A stretch of 35,068 bases of DNA from Guillardia theta CCMP2712 (GCF_000315625.1 NW_005434585.1:3792-38859), one strand, 5' to 3'. Positions 10,411 to 21,940 are shown, counted from the first letter of the stretch. Numbers and translations: made by a program. The notes: a model not told the origin generated them from the letters alone.

Positions 10411-11274
10411 CTACAGGTCATCAAAGGATAGACATCCATCAATGTCTTCGGCGTGGCTGAACAGCTCGCAATCTGCCATGACCCTCCCCGAGTGAAGATG
10501 ATGTGCCTCCTCTCGCTCGTCGAACCATGCTTCGCCCCACTCCACTTTTTGCCGCATGACCACCTCCTGAAAATCGTCTTCTTCGCTGCTGGATTGAAGC
10601 TCCTGCGGGCTGTCGCAGTTAAACGCTGCCCTCCATTGCGCGAGGGTCTGAACGTTGGGGTTGTGTAAGTAGTCTACGATCGGAACTCTGCTCTCTTCCA
10701 TATCTCCTAGCACTCGCTCCATGTCGCGAGTAGATGGACCCTGAGGATCTTCTGACTCTTTCGCGCTCGAGTCTTCTTGTTTCGCTGGAATGTTTGCAAC
10801 ACTTTGCGTGTTCTCTCCCTGAGATTTGTTTTGATTCACCATGTCCGGTCGTTGTCGCGAGTACGGCCATCGCGATATTCCTACTCTCCTACAAGCATTC
10901 TTCATCGCTGTAAGAGAGATTCCAAGAAACGTTGCGGCCTCACTCTGGCGCATGTAGAACAAGGATTTGATGTCAACCAGGCTAAGACTTAGGGAACAAT
11001 TCGACGATCTCTCTGATTCCCCTTTCTTTCTCCTTGGGAACACATTCGCTCGCACTATTCTCGGGTTCGCTTTTCCGTTCGATCCTTTGCTTTTCGAGCT
11101 TCTCTTGCTCTTTTTCCCAGTTCTAGCATCAACTGTGGACATAAGTAGATTTCTGAACGAGAAGGCCTTGACTTGCTCATGTATGCTTCCCTTGTGCATG
11201 GCTACCGGCAACGCTGCTCGAGATCGATAGAACCAACGTTCTTGTAGATCCCGAGACTTCGATTCCCCCTCCAA
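10411..11274 (-). CDS. RWP-RK domain transcription factor, intronless
   Basis: A single 287-codon open frame with no intron. The RWP-RK DNA-binding domain lies at about residues 98-147: SLSLVDIKSLFYMRQSEAA, then FLGISLTAMKNACRRVGI and the signature RWPYSRQRP. It is preceded by a Lys/Arg/Ser-rich stretch (GKKSKRSSKSKGSNGKANP) that could be a nuclear localisation signal. The C-terminal half is acidic (SSSEEDDFQEVV; final EDIDGCLSFDDL) and could activate transcription. The family includes NIN-like, MID and RKD regulators of nitrogen response and gamete differentiation in plants and algae. No PB1 or NLP region is visible, so this is a short, RKD-like form. The start at 11274 is the first Met in the frame. 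It is convergent with Sec20, 156 bp between stops. Confidence 0.88.
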   Translation of the reverse strand: MEGESKSRDLQERWFYRSRAALPVAMHKGSIHEQVKAFSFRNLLMSTVDARTGKKSKRSSKSKGSNGKANPRIVRANVFPRRKKGESERSSNCSLSLSLVDIKSLFYMRQSEAATFLGISLTAMKNACRRVGISRWPYSRQRPDMVNQNKSQGENTQSVANIPAKQEDSSAKESEDPQGPSTRDMERVLGDMEESRVPIVDYLHNPNVQTLAQWRAAFNCDSPQELQSSSEEDDFQEVVMRQKVEWGEAWFDEREEAHHLHSGRVMADCELFSHAEDIDGCLSFDDL

Positions 11275-12818
11275 GTACGTGATGGAAACTATAACTTCTG
11301 GATTTTACTACAGGAGGTTTAGAACCCTCTCTATGAATAGCTGTCTTTTCGCTCACGTCCCATTTACCCAGGGGTGATTCTCAGGGATTTTAAGGGGGTG
11401 CGGTGTATGGGGGTTTATTTGCACGGTCATGAGCTTGAGGCTTCTGATGCCAGTAGCCGCATCACCTACGCCTTCCTCTGTCGCACCCTACCCCTATCTT
11501 CAACCCTGATAAACCTCTGAAAAGAGGGGGTGACTGAGAGTATCCACATTTACGATACCCATATAAAAGAATCTTGTCTTTCTACCCCTTCTTTCATATG
11601 AATACTACCCCTCCCCTTCAGTGGGTCGTTCGCGAAACAAAACTTTTCCGCTTTGAACGTCAGCAGGGGAAATCATCGGAGCGATGCTTGCGTACAACTG
11701 ACTTATATACGGCGAGATGTCAGAAGGGGACGAGGGCTGAGGAGCCACGAGGACCTTTTCTCATAGGGAGGGAGTTGAAAGAGACGAGCACATATGGGGG
11801 GGGGGGAGGCGGAGAGCGGCCGGACGTGAGAGGTCTGCGCCGGCAACGGAATACTTGCGAGTCACAGACAGGAACCCCGATTTAAAACTCTTTTACCGAC
11901 GGCATGGATTCATAAGGCCACGAGATTGTAGCTGTTTGGGAGCAGGGAACATCTGACAGCAGTCACGTCCGTCAGTATCTCCCTGGAGAGATGCCGGCGG
12001 CTCGTGGCGTCTTCTTGTCTTTTTCTTTCTCTTCCTGCAAGGGGGCGGCCTCCCCCGCCCTCACGTCTCCGATCTTTACTCAAAGTTAAGTTAAACAGCA
12101 GTACCAGGATACTCAAAGTTACGCCGAGATTACTCCAAGTTTTAAAGGCTCTGCTAGCTCTTTTCCGGCAGCAGGCCCGAGTGCACCCGGGCCCGGCGGA
12201 CCGCTCAGCCCGGCGGACCGCTCAGTGGGCAGTCACTGAGTGTTCCGGCCGGGCGTGCCGTTTGATTGTTGTGAATTCGAAAAGAGCATAACGGTCAAAT
12301 AACGGATTGGTCCACAAGCAAGGGCGGGAAATGCGGGTACAGGTGGAGGGCTGGCATGCGGTGGGCACGTGGACGTGGAACGCGGAGGATGACGCGTGCG
12401 GTATATGCAGGTGAGAATCTGATAGCTCCCCCCCCTCCCGCCCCTCCTCCCTCCTTTTTCTCCGCCTGTGTCCTTTCTTCGTTGGCGGCTGAACTGGCCG
12501 CATGTCTCTGTGCCAAGTCATAGTTTTCTTCTTCACCTGCCTCCTCTCTGATACTCGCGCACCAGATTGGCGTTCGATGGCTGCTGCCCGGACTGTAGGA
12601 TCCCCGGTGATGACTGTCCCATAGGTTCCTAGTGCACACGCCGATCTTGTTTTTCTCTAATTCCATCTTGAGCAGTATGGGGCGAGTGCAGCCATCCTTT
12701 CCACATGCACTGCATTGTCAAGTGGATTGGTGTGCAAGGAAACAATGTACAGAGATGCCCCATGTGTCGAAGGGAGTGGCAATTCAAAAGCAGCTAAGAG
12801 AAACCACCCAGCATTGGG
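11275..12818. promoter_or_regulatory. Divergent intergenic region between the RWP-RK and RING genes
   Basis: About 1.5 kb with no open frame I can support. It must hold the upstream regions of both flanking genes. Visible features: several short G runs and C runs (11380-11410, 11795-11810, 12425-12450), a TATA-like ATATAAAAG near 11562, and a tandem 17-bp duplication at 12192-12225. I recognise no tRNA or other RNA gene. Possible 5' exons of the RING gene at 12640-12818 cannot be resolved. Confidence 0.4.
12192..12225. repeat. Two copies of a 17-bp GC-rich unit
   Basis: CCCGGCGGACCGCTCAG is repeated twice head to tail without mismatch. It is followed by CTCAGTGGGCAGTCACTGAG, which can pair with itself as a small hairpin. 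It lies in the non-coding stretch upstream of the RING gene. Confidence 0.9.
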
Positions 12819-13535
12819 ATGGGGTTGTATGGTTATGGCATTTCCGCCTTCCTGGGCTGTTCCATGCTGATCTTGGCAGTCGTAGAAGCATGCTCGTTTA
12901 GGTGCTCGACGCCTGTTGCATTCGATGCAAGTGAGAGACAAGGATTGGTCCACCAGGAGGTGGTTGACAGCAGCGTGCTATGGGCGGACTCGGTTCTTGT
13001 CAAGATGAGAGAAGCAACTTGTCTTGGCAGCGACTGGGTGGCCCTGACGGAGCAGCTCGTGCAGGAGCATCGCTTTCACGCTGCCTGGGAGGTTCTTATG
13101 TCGTTTGCTCAGCGGAGCAACGCAACAAGTGGCGATGAGGGTGAGGAGCTTAGAAAGGCTCAGGCTCTCATGGGGATGCTCGTAGTTCGTATGTATCGCC
13201 TTCAGCCGTCTTTCCAGTCTTTCCTCCTTCACCGTGACGCTCTCCTCGCCTGCGGACGAATCTTGTGGTTCTGCACGGCTGACCGAGAAGAGCTTCTCTG
13301 TATCCTCTGTACCAACTTGCCCCTTGAGCCAGCCCTGCTCCCCTGCGGTCACTTCTTCTGCTTGGATTGCTTGTGCATGTGGCTTGAGGAGGCGATGAAG
13401 CTCGGAAACAGCCCGGGGTGTGGCGTGTGCCCCTACTGCCGCTCTCCTCTCAGAGCCTTCGCCCCATCGGTTGACAAGCGGCTTGGAGTGATTATGAGGA
13501 AGCGGGAGCGAGGAGCCTCTTGCCTGTTTGATTAA
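12819..13535 (+). CDS. C3HC4 RING-finger protein (probable E3 ubiquitin ligase)
   Basis: A single 238-codon frame ending SCLFD. The C-terminal third holds a RING-HC finger: CILCTNLPLEPALLPCGH, FFCLDCLCMW, then a Gly-rich loop and CGVCPYCRSPL. The order of Cys/His ligands (CxxC ... CxH xxC xxC ... CPYC) is complete, so it should bind two zinc ions and could recruit an E2 enzyme. The N-terminus GISAFLGCSMLILAVVEAC is hydrophobic and could be a signal or membrane segment. However, an AG just before codon 28 or so leaves room for a spliced, different N-terminus. The middle part (VALTEQLVQEHRFHAAWEVL) is helical and tetratricopeptide-like, without clear family membership. The finger is certain, the start is not. 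Confidence 0.75.
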   Translation: MGLYGYGISAFLGCSMLILAVVEACSFRCSTPVAFDASERQGLVHQEVVDSSVLWADSVLVKMREATCLGSDWVALTEQLVQEHRFHAAWEVLMSFAQRSNATSGDEGEELRKAQALMGMLVVRMYRLQPSFQSFLLHRDALLACGRILWFCTADREELLCILCTNLPLEPALLPCGHFFCLDCLCMWLEEAMKLGNSPGCGVCPYCRSPLRAFAPSVDKRLGVIMRKRERGASCLFD

Positions 13536-13724
13536 AATACTAGAAACTTGTTGCCTTGTGCTCCTTTAGAGCTTCGCGTGCTTTCCGCGTTAATCCTCAA
13601 AGGTGTATCCCGAAGCAGCGAAACCATCCGAACTGATAAAGAAACAACTTAGAACCCCTCCCTCCCCTCGCCGCTCCCGTCACCTCCTCCTCGGATACGC
13701 CTCTCCCGCCTTCACAGCTTCACA

Positions 13725-16700
13725 TCAGGCTTGAACTGATAGACGCACAGAGAAATCTCTTACCGTGCTCGACTGCTCGCCTTTGCGCTTCCTCTCCGTC
13801 CCCTGCGTCACCCTTACCAGCATATCGAGGTCTTCGTCGGCAGCTGCAGCACGCGGTCAGGCGTTGAAAGGAGATGACGGAGCGAGAGGAGGAGCGAGGA
13901 AGAGGAAGACGAGGGAGCAAGATGAAGAAAGAGGCTCCTACCAGCCGTTTCAAGAGCAAGGTCGTCAAGCAGCTGAAGCACCATGGCATAGTCCGCCTTG
14001 CTCGAGGCCTCCGGTGTCATGTCGGTCAACATCTCCCGGGCTGAGTCTGCAGGTGCATGAGCGACTTACGGGAGAATGGAGGCGACGAGAAGAGCACAGG
14101 ACGAGGAGAGGAAAGTGAAGGCAGAAGAGAGAACGAAAAAACGAGAGCAAGCGAAGAGATGGAGATGTCCGGAGAGGAAGGATCCTCACCAAGTAGCACA
14201 CGCGTATTCCTCTGATGCTGCTGCTGTCTCTGTGCCTGCAAGTCGCACATATCAGAGGAAGGGGGAGGCGGAGTTGGATGTTGATGTGAGGCAGGAGGGG
14301 AAGATGAGGAGGAAACATGAGGGCAGTGATGGTGCAAGAGGGCAGCACCAAACGCTTCACTTCTTCCTGCTCCTTCCTCATCCTCGTCATCTGAGAAAGG
14401 AAGCAGTGAGGGCAAGATCTCATGGCTGGTTAGGTAGACGGGGCGGACCTTGCGCTTGAGGATGTCGATCTAATTGCAGAAGTGAGAGGAGAAACGACAA
14501 TGTGAACATCAAGAACCTGGTGGTGCGCGTCGTCTCTGCTGATCTCCTTGCTTTCTCTGCCCTGTTGTAGATTCGACAGCTCCTCCGACGTGCAAGTCAT
14601 CGTCCCTTCCTCCTCCGCCCTCCCTTGCTGGTCTACTGCATCGCATGAGCATCTCGCGATCATCAGCTTGCTTGTCCACTCACCTCCGACTGTCTTTCCT
14701 GTTGCTCCTTCACTCCCTTGCCTCCCTGATGCTCGTCAAGACCGAAACAAGCTGCCGCTCTCACCACCTGCTTCGCTTCCTTTCCCTAGGTGACCTCGCA
14801 CTCGCAGCCGATCTTGTCGGTGAGAATCGTGATCCTGAGAGGAGCTCAAGTTGCCTGCGTCAGAAAAATGTCATCATCATCATCATCATCATCATCATCA
14901 CCATCATCATCACCATCATCATCATCATCACCATCATCATCACCATCATCATCACCATCACCATCATCATCATCGTCATCAAGCGGTCGAGCCAAAGAGA
15001 CCTGCAGGTTCCGCTCTTGCTCGGAGAATTTCGAACTCGTACAATACACCTGCAAGAGATTGAGCCAGGGAAATCAGGAGAGGGAGGTAGAGGTGAGAGA
15101 GGAGCGTGGTAGGAGGAGGGCAGGAGAGGCAGGAGAGGCAGGGGCAGAGGGGAGAGCAGAGAGAGGAAGTGAGTCTCACCCATTAATGTCAATAGGATGG
15201 GAGGCTGCATGACTAGGTCGATCGCATCCCCATAAACTGACTCATGCGTCAGCCCCTTCACTTCCCTCCCCCTCCTCCCTCTCCCTCCTCTCCCTCTCCC
15301 TTCTCCCCCCTCCCCCTCCTCTCCCTTCCCTCCCCCTCCTCTTCCTCCTCCTCCTCTTTCTCATTGCCTTGAAAGTGAGGACGAAAGAATCCTTCGCGTC
15401 GCCACTTGACTTGAACCTGCTCGTCGCTTTACCCTCTCGCCCCATCCCTCCGCCTCCATCTCACCGACACGCCAAACGGACGTAGGAGACTGATGGCCTG
15501 AAGAGCATCTGAAAGAGTCGCAATGAGGGCTGACAGCTGGGAAAAGAAGNNNNNNNNNNNNNNNNNNNNNNNNNNNNNNNNNNNNNNNNNNNNNNNNNNN
15601 NNNNNNNNNNNNNNNNNNNNNNNNNNNNNNNNNNNNNNNNNNNNNNNNNGTCAAGTTTGTGTTTCCGTTGAGTGCGAGTAAGGGATATGTCGTCAAAGGA
15701 GACGTTAGCCTAGAGAGCTTCATCAGCTGAGAAACCTCCTCCTCCTCCTCCTCCTCCTGCCCCTGCCCCTGCCCCTGCCCCTGCCCCTGCCCCTGCCCCT
15801 GCCCCTGCTGCTGCCCCTGCTGCTGCTGCCCCTCCTCCCTCCTCCTCTGGTGTTCATCATCACCTGAGCCTGCTTACATGTCAGTCCGCCAGGAGCCCCA
15901 TCACAAGAATGACCTGATGCATTTCGGAGGAGTCGGAGGGAACAATCTCCATCCTACAGTCCCGCAGGAAGATTTCGAGCTCCTCGGGGACGCGCGAGAT
16001 GAACTTCTTCGCAACAAGGTTCAGCCGATCCACCCCAGCGACATCCATCGAGTCATCGGCAGGGGGAGAGTTGAGAGAAGGAGGGAGAGAGTTCAAGGGA
16101 GGAGAGTTGAGAGAGGTCGAGTTGAAGTCATTGCCCAGCTCAAGCGTGAAGGAGTTCAGCTTGATCGAGTCTGAGTTGTCCTCCCGCTTCTTCACCGGCG
16201 ACGTGACCCTCCCCTCCTCCTCCTGCCTCCTCCTCCCATGCAGTGCCGTCAGGTTGCTCTGCAGCTTGTTGGGCCGAAGGCTCATGGCGGATCGGATGGT
16301 GTGCACGGCTGACCGGATGTCGTTGAGCGCCTGCAAAGCCAGGTCATCCTCCTCCTCCCCCTCGCATGCCCACCAGCTTCTCCTTCTCGTGCGACTGCGA
16401 CGCCCCGCGCTTTGACGTCGAGCTGCTGGTCCATGATACCACCTGAAGCATGGCTGTCAGGAGAATGGGCGGGGAGGAAAGAGGTGAGAGGAGAGGAGAG
16501 GAGAGGAGAGGAGAGGAGAGGAGAGGAGAGGAGAGGAGAGGAGAGGAGAGGAGAGGAGAGGAGAGGAGAGGAGAGGAGAGGAGAGGAGAGGAGAGGAGAG
16601 GAGAGGAGAGGAGAGGAGAGGAGAGGAGAGGAGAGGAGGAGAAGAGGAGGGAAGCATTTTCCAGACCTTGAAGACCTCGCGCACGATCACTCCGATGTCT

Positions 16701-19700
16701 CTGCCAATGCTCTGAACCCCCGCGAGGTCGGCGATGAAGTTTGCGATGTCAGTCACTAGCCCATGGTCCACCTGTCGTACTCTTAGGTCCCCTCCCCTCC
16801 CCTCCCCTCTTCCCCGCCGCCACCACTCCTCTCTCTTCCTTCCCTCCTCTCCTTCCCTCATCCTCGTCCTCCTCGTCCTCCTCTCTCTACTTCTTCCCTC
16901 CCCTCCTGTCCTGTCCACCCTCTTCCCCTCCTCCCCTCTCCCGTCCTCTCCCCCCTCCTCATATCTCTTGACCTGCATCCGCAGCCCCTGCACGTGCACC
17001 ACAACCTTCTCCCACCCCTGCGCCGAATAAGAACGGGGGGAAGCGAGCGAGCAAGTAGAGGAGGAAGACGCAATCGTTTCAGGAACGAAGCACGAGGAAG
17101 ACAGGGAGAGAGGGGAGGGGGGGGAGGACGGGGGTGGGGGGGGGGGGGGGGGGGAGGAAGGGAGAGGAGTGGTGGCGGGGGGGAAGAGGGGAGGGGAGGG
17201 AGGGGGGCGTGTGGGGGAGAGAGAGCTTGGAGGCGGTGGGCTTACGAGTGTCGGAGGAACGAATCTCTTCTTGAGAATCTCATCGAGCTCGGCCCTCTGG
17301 AAGGTGACGACGGCAAGTGGGTCGTTCTGTCAAACACCATGAGGGCGATTCTGTGTATGAGAGAGAGAGAGTTGATTCTCCGAGGCAGAGGAAAGCAGGA
17401 TGAGGGAGAATGAGGAATGTAGGATGAGGGAGGAGGGGGCGATGCTCACTGTTTCCGCTTGCCATATGACTCGTTTCCCCCGGCTGACTAAGTTCGTTAC
17501 TGGGATCGTGACATCCAGCTGGGTGAGAACGTCCTTGATGAGCTGAAAGTTGGCCTCTCCTTTAGCAGTGAGCCTGATCCACGCGTTCTCCGATCCCCCT
17601 CCTCCCCCCCCCCCTCCTCCTCCTCCTGTCCCACCACCTTTCTGCACGTCCTCTAGGCTTGATATGCCGGAGCCGACAACAAAGAGGCTGGCGCTACCTA
17701 CAGCCAGGTTGACGGTGATAACAGGAGGCTTGACCAACTCTGGCTCGCTCTTGCTTGCTGCCATCGCCTCCTCCTTCTCTGACGCTCTTCCTGCCTGCCC
17801 CAAGGTGTTGAGCGTGCTCATGGCGGGCTGGTAGCGCTGAGAGAGGCCGAGGAGGAGGCGATGCAGGTGCTTGCTGTGGATGGAGAGACCGACATCTCTG
17901 ACATTGAAGGGGAGGATGATGGCGCGTACTTGCCCTTCGTTGAGACTTCCGGCGATGCCCTCGACCTCCATCCTTCCTCGGAACTCGATCCGATGGATCC
18001 ACACTAGGGCATAGATGTCCGGACCCAAAACCTGCCCGGCGATCAGCAGGTTGAGTGTATCGCAAGGAGATGCAGGGGAGCAGAGAAATGGCGACGCAGA
18101 CGCAAAGGGAAGGAGTGAGGGAGGAAGAAAGGGAAGGTAGGGAGGGAGGAAAGAACCTTTCTCGCACTGTTCGTGCTTGAAACAGGCACGGAAAACGTCG
18201 GGTCATCACAGTAGAGTCCACACTCAGGTACGATTGACTCGCAGGAGATGACGTTGACTAGCCCGTCGTCCTTATGAGTGTTGTTACCTTCGCAGATTAC
18301 CATGAGCTAGCGACAGGGTCAGCAGGAGGAAGAGACGGTTGACCTGCCTGACCTGATTGACATGGAGGTAAAGGTGAACATCTTTCCCATCCTCTGCCGG
18401 GATCTCGACGGAGATCATCGGGTGAATGATTCTGATGTCGAACCGAAACCTCAACTGCACAACACGGGCAGCAGCATCAGTCTTGAGTGATGGAGTCGAG
18501 TTTGTTTCCTCACCACCAGGATCGAAGGAGTTTCAAAGTGTTGCTCCCCATCTTGAACGAGACTGTCTCCTCCGTTACTTTCTTTCTCTCCGCCTCTCCT
18601 CACCCGCCCAAATCGTCGCCCCCCTTTCCTGCCTCTTTCCTCACCTCTTGTCAAACAAGCTCATGGAAGGCTGGCGGCGATGCGGACTTCCTGACTCGTC
18701 TGGGACCGGAACAGACTCCAGCGCAAGCCCCATGGCCACCAGCGTCTGAATGCACATGGCGTAGTCGACGAACCCCTCGACCATGCTGACCTGCAATGAT
18801 CGCACGAAGAGATCACGAGGAGAGAAGATAGAGAAGAGATGATGAAGGCGTGTGAAACAGCGAGAGCGAGTAAAGATCTTTGAGCGATAGATGAAGATGA
18901 CCCAAACCTTGAGAGAGTCAATGAAGGCGAAGACAGAATGCTCGAGGATCGGTTCGGGTGGTCGAAAGTCTGAGAACATCATGGTACAGCTCTAAAGAGG
19001 AAGAGATCAGCATCAGCATCAGCATCAGCATCAGCTATGAGAGATATCATTTCACCTTCCACTCAAAGCGCAGAAACTTCCGTTTTCTCCCGTACACTTT
19101 CACCTGGTAGGATGGTTATCTGGGCGGCCCGGCTCGTGTCTCCCTCACCGACGCCAACTCTTCTGCCTCCTCTGCTCGAAGGGGATGAACGATCCAGAAC
19201 TTGACCTCAGGGATCTGACCCGACAGGCGTCAGAAGCGTCTCCTTGCAAGCACAGAGACCTGGAGCTCCTGCAGGTCCTCTTCATCGGTTGATGTTCTCC
19301 ATGGAGCTTGGAGGTAGAGGCAGCAAGGATCCGCTAGATCGAACAAGGAGAACGCTCCGATCTCAACCTGTACATCACGGAAACCCAAGAAACATGTGAG
19401 GGTCAGCCAATAGACAGCTGACTTGCAGGTCATGCCTGAGTTGTCTTCTCATAGTCGCTGGGGCCAACGACATAGCCCATAGCCAAGTTGTTCACTGACA
19501 GAGCAAGACCTCGCCGAAGATGGGGGGCAGAGACAGACGGCCCATCAAGAATGGCAGAGATAACGAGCTCGGGGATATCCATCTGCCACCAGAAGAAGAT
19601 CACAAGGTCGAACCAAGAGGACCCGCTAGATTCCCACAACCTTGAAGACGAACGTGTCGCGCGTGAACTGACCGTACTTGAACGGATCGAATGGAATGTC

Positions 19701-20807
19701 AGTCCGTGAGAAAGCAGAGAAGACTCCCTTGAAGCTCTCTGCTCCCAAGGTCAAACGCAGCCCATGTTCCTCGTCCGAAGTCACCTCCGACATGAAGCAG
19801 GTCTTCCCCGTCAAGGTGGCAGATGAGAGGTTCAGTGCTCGTGATCTCAATGGAGCTGCAAACACATGTCAAGATCCTTCACCCGATGCACACACCAACC
19901 TCATCTTGTCGAGCGTAACATCCTCCCCCTTGGCGTTCTGCCACTTGGGCTCGAACAAGTTGACATACTCGAATTGGAAGCTACATCCTTCGAAGACAGA
20001 GACCTCGGGAAACCACGGGTTCGAAGGTGTGAGGTTCACAGATAGGAAACAACTTCCCTTCTTGAACACGTACACCTCATCATCCAAAAATTTTGAGTAC
20101 GCGCGAGCTCGCTTCAAATCACAGATGTTCCCATTCTCGTCCGTGCTGTACAAGTCTAAATCTCTCACAAAGACGTTGATGGTCGGCGGAGCAGTCAAGT
20201 TGATGCCGGGAGATTCTGCCTTCGACTCTCCGAGTGTTGAGATCTCCAAGTGGATCTCTTTGATCTTCCAGTGAATCCCGTGCCAAATCTTTTGCATCAG
20301 GGTGTAGTTCTTCTTCACCCGCTTCCTCCATGTGCCGTTCCTGGTCTCATGGAACTGGTTGGTGCAGTGCTTGTCGCTCTCCCTCGTCACACTCTTCTTC
20401 TCTCCCTCACGAGACGAGCTTCCTGAACCTGCTCCTGCAGGCTGCGCCGGCTCCCCCTGGCTCCATGCATCGCCTGTCTCGGGGCAGACGTCGTAAGGGA
20501 CGATGTTGGCAGGCTCTTTGATCTCCAGATGTATCCGTCCTATCTCCACAGACATGGGCTCAGACTTCATGCTCTGTATGCGAGCATGGATGATGATGTA
20601 GTCGATGCGGCCACTTGTTATCACAAACGGCAAGCCAGGGATGAGCTTTGCTAGCCACGTGGGATCCACCCTGAGATCCTTGAGGATCATCTGCTGCCCG
20701 CTCCCCAGCGAGAACTTGAACTTGGTGTTCTTCCGGGGATTGAAGTCAAGCAGGATGGCTCCTAGGTGCTTCTGGAGCATCCTTCCCAGCAGAGCCTCCA
20801 TCTCCAA
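13725..20807 (-). CDS. Chorein_N bridge-like lipid-transfer protein (VPS13/BLTP3-like), about 20 or more exons
   Basis: The start MEMEALLGRMLQKHLGAILL opens a Chorein_N domain (about residues 1-110): DPTWLAKLIPGLPFVITSG, IDYIIIHARIQSMKSEPMS. A long exon (19869-20807) continues with VFVRDLDLYSTDENGNICD and AYSKFLDDEVYVFKKGSC. Downstream exons include MDIPELVISAILDGPSVSAP, AFSLFDLADPCCLYLQAP, FVDYAMCIQTLVAMGLALE, FDIRIIHPMISVEIPAEDG, VEGIAGSLNEGQVRAIILPF, QRAELDEILKKRFVPPTL, TDIANFIADLAGVQSIG, LNLVAKKFISRVPEELEI, LSALIATLSDALQAISLLR, IDILKRKVRPVYLTSHEI and DYAMVLQLLDDLALETA, ending ADEDLDMLVQA with TGA at 13727-13725. The family forms hydrophobic grooves that carry phospholipids at organelle contacts. 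Order and probable length (about 1,200-1,400 aa) fit the BLTP3/UHRF1BP1 group better than full VPS13. An assembly gap (15550-15649) and many repeat-filled introns interrupt it. Confidence 0.8.
14871..14979. repeat. (ATC)n trinucleotide array in an intron
   Basis: About 36 triplets, mostly CAT with scattered CAC. It lies between the exon ending QERNLQ and the exon reading PLRITILTDKIGCECE of the minus-strand Chorein_N gene. Poly-His, poly-Asp, poly-Ser and poly-Met frames over it are artefacts. Confidence 0.95.
15550..15649. other. Assembly gap of 100 N
   Basis: Exactly 100 unknown bases, the usual placeholder for a gap of unestimated size. The flanking sequence is coding in the Chorein_N gene: an exon with ANVSFDDISLTRTQRKHKL on one side and one with LSALIATLSDALQ on the other. 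An exon or part of one may be missing. Confidence 1.
15757..15835. repeat. (CTGCCC)n hexanucleotide array
   Basis: About ten CCTGCC units, degenerating to CTGCTG, flanked by CTC triplets. It is inside an intron of the Chorein_N gene; the sense strand is (GGGCAG)n. Confidence 0.9.
16484..16640. repeat. (GGAGA)n pentanucleotide array in an intron
   Basis: About 30 perfect GAGAG/GGAGA units. It sits in the Chorein_N gene intron following the exon that ends GRDIGVIVREVFK, where the sense strand is (TCTCC)n. The RGEERRGEE and LLSSPLLSSP frames across it are repeat shadows. Confidence 0.97.
17100..17220. repeat. G-rich low-complexity tract in an intron
   Basis: Runs of G up to about 18 nt mixed with GGA. 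It is within the Chorein_N gene, between the exon ending ILKKRFVPPTL and the one starting GWEKVVVHVQG. The sense strand is C/T-rich. Confidence 0.85.
19007..19035. repeat. (ATCAGC)n hexanucleotide array
   Basis: About five exact copies of ATCAGC. They lie in an intron of the Chorein_N gene, just before the exon starting MMFSDFRPPEPILEH. Confidence 0.9.
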
Positions 20808-21940
20808 ACTTTGCTCTCAATTCCCTCAGACAGTACAGTTTAGCATGAGATCGTGACGTTCACTGCTAGGAGCAGAAGTTTGATCATACAGCATTAGACC
20901 TCGATCACACTGCAAGCTCGTCAAGCTCCCCAACAGCAGCAAGGTCCGACAACAACCATGTCAAGTTTTGAGCTGATGTGGAACGATGTGCGGAGTATTT
21001 CGTTAGAAGTGAAAGTCTGACTGGAACGAACGAACCCCAAGAACGCGAGGCAATAATCACAGAGATCGCTTCTAAATGCAGAAGACGCGATGAACAGAAA
21101 TCGCAAGGCAAATGGTCCACGGTCCCTGTGCCGTGAGGAAGGAAGAAAGGGGAAGAGGGGAGATGTTCTGAGGTTCAGAGAGGAAGTGAGCGGAGGAGGG
21201 GGGGGGAGGACGAGGGAGGATGGCAGGGGGAGGAGGGAGGATGGCAGGGAGAGGAGAGGAGGAGGGAGGATGGCGGGGGGGAGGAGAGGAAGGTAGCGAT
21301 GAGGAGGCGCTACGGCAATGGGTTTGGGATCGCCATGGTGCGAAGCTGGAGGCGCTAGAATATTGGGGATGCACACAAGGGTGGGGTGAGCTCTACCCCA
21401 CCTTGCAAGGGAAATTTTCCAATGAGATCCTTCATTTTGGGGGTAGGGTGAAGAGGAGGAGTAGGAATTGGAGGGTGGGTAGTTAGAGTGAACCCAAAGC
21501 AATGAGGCGGGTTCGTTTTGAAATAACGGAACGCAACGTCGACGCAACGTGAAACGGTTTGTTGGTTATATTCCGTTGCAAGACGTTATTACCGTTGCAA
21601 TTCAAAGCAAACGACCAACCGCCAACGGATCAAGGACCCCAACCCTCTAGCCCCTACCCCTACCCCTACCCCTACCCCTACCCCTACCCTCATTTTATTT
21701 ATTATCCACCCCTACGAGACAATTCAGAACGAGGCCCGCATTATGACCCGCCCTCAGTCATACAGAGCAAAAACATGCATATAGTACCCGGTCATTTTGG
21801 CTTGAAGCTCCCACCCACCCCTCCATCTGACTACCTTCCCCTGGTAAGAACCCACCGGGATTTGAAAACCCACCCTCCAACCACATCCACCCCCATCGTG
21901 AGACTCACCACCCCCCTCCGGTCGTCTCCTGACAGCCGCC
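20808..21940. promoter_or_regulatory. Divergent upstream region between the Chorein_N gene and CFAP52
   Basis: About 1.1 kb with no supported gene. It holds a GGA/GGG-rich tract (21140-21300), a pair of similar CGTTGCA/GACGCAACG motifs around 21530-21605 and a telomere-like CCCCTA array (21645-21691). Open frames here are short and of low-complexity composition. Both start codons flank it, so both promoters must lie here. Confidence 0.5.
21645..21691. repeat. Telomere-like (CCCCTA)n interstitial array
   Basis: Seven or so consecutive CCCCTA units, read (TAGGGG)n on the minus strand. It lies about 250 bp upstream of the CFAP52 start codon. It resembles telomeric repeats but has one T fewer and one G more than TTAGGG. 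Confidence 0.9.

Noticed and set aside
14790-15261. Poly-His, poly-Ser, poly-Asp and poly-Met frames
   Set aside because: All are readings of the (ATC)n array, which lies inside an intron of the Chorein_N gene.
16412-17002. RGEERRGEE / LLSSPLLSSP proteins
   Set aside because: Pentamer array shadows. Only the short minus-strand part with TDIANFIADLAGVQSIG is coding, and it belongs to the Chorein_N gene.
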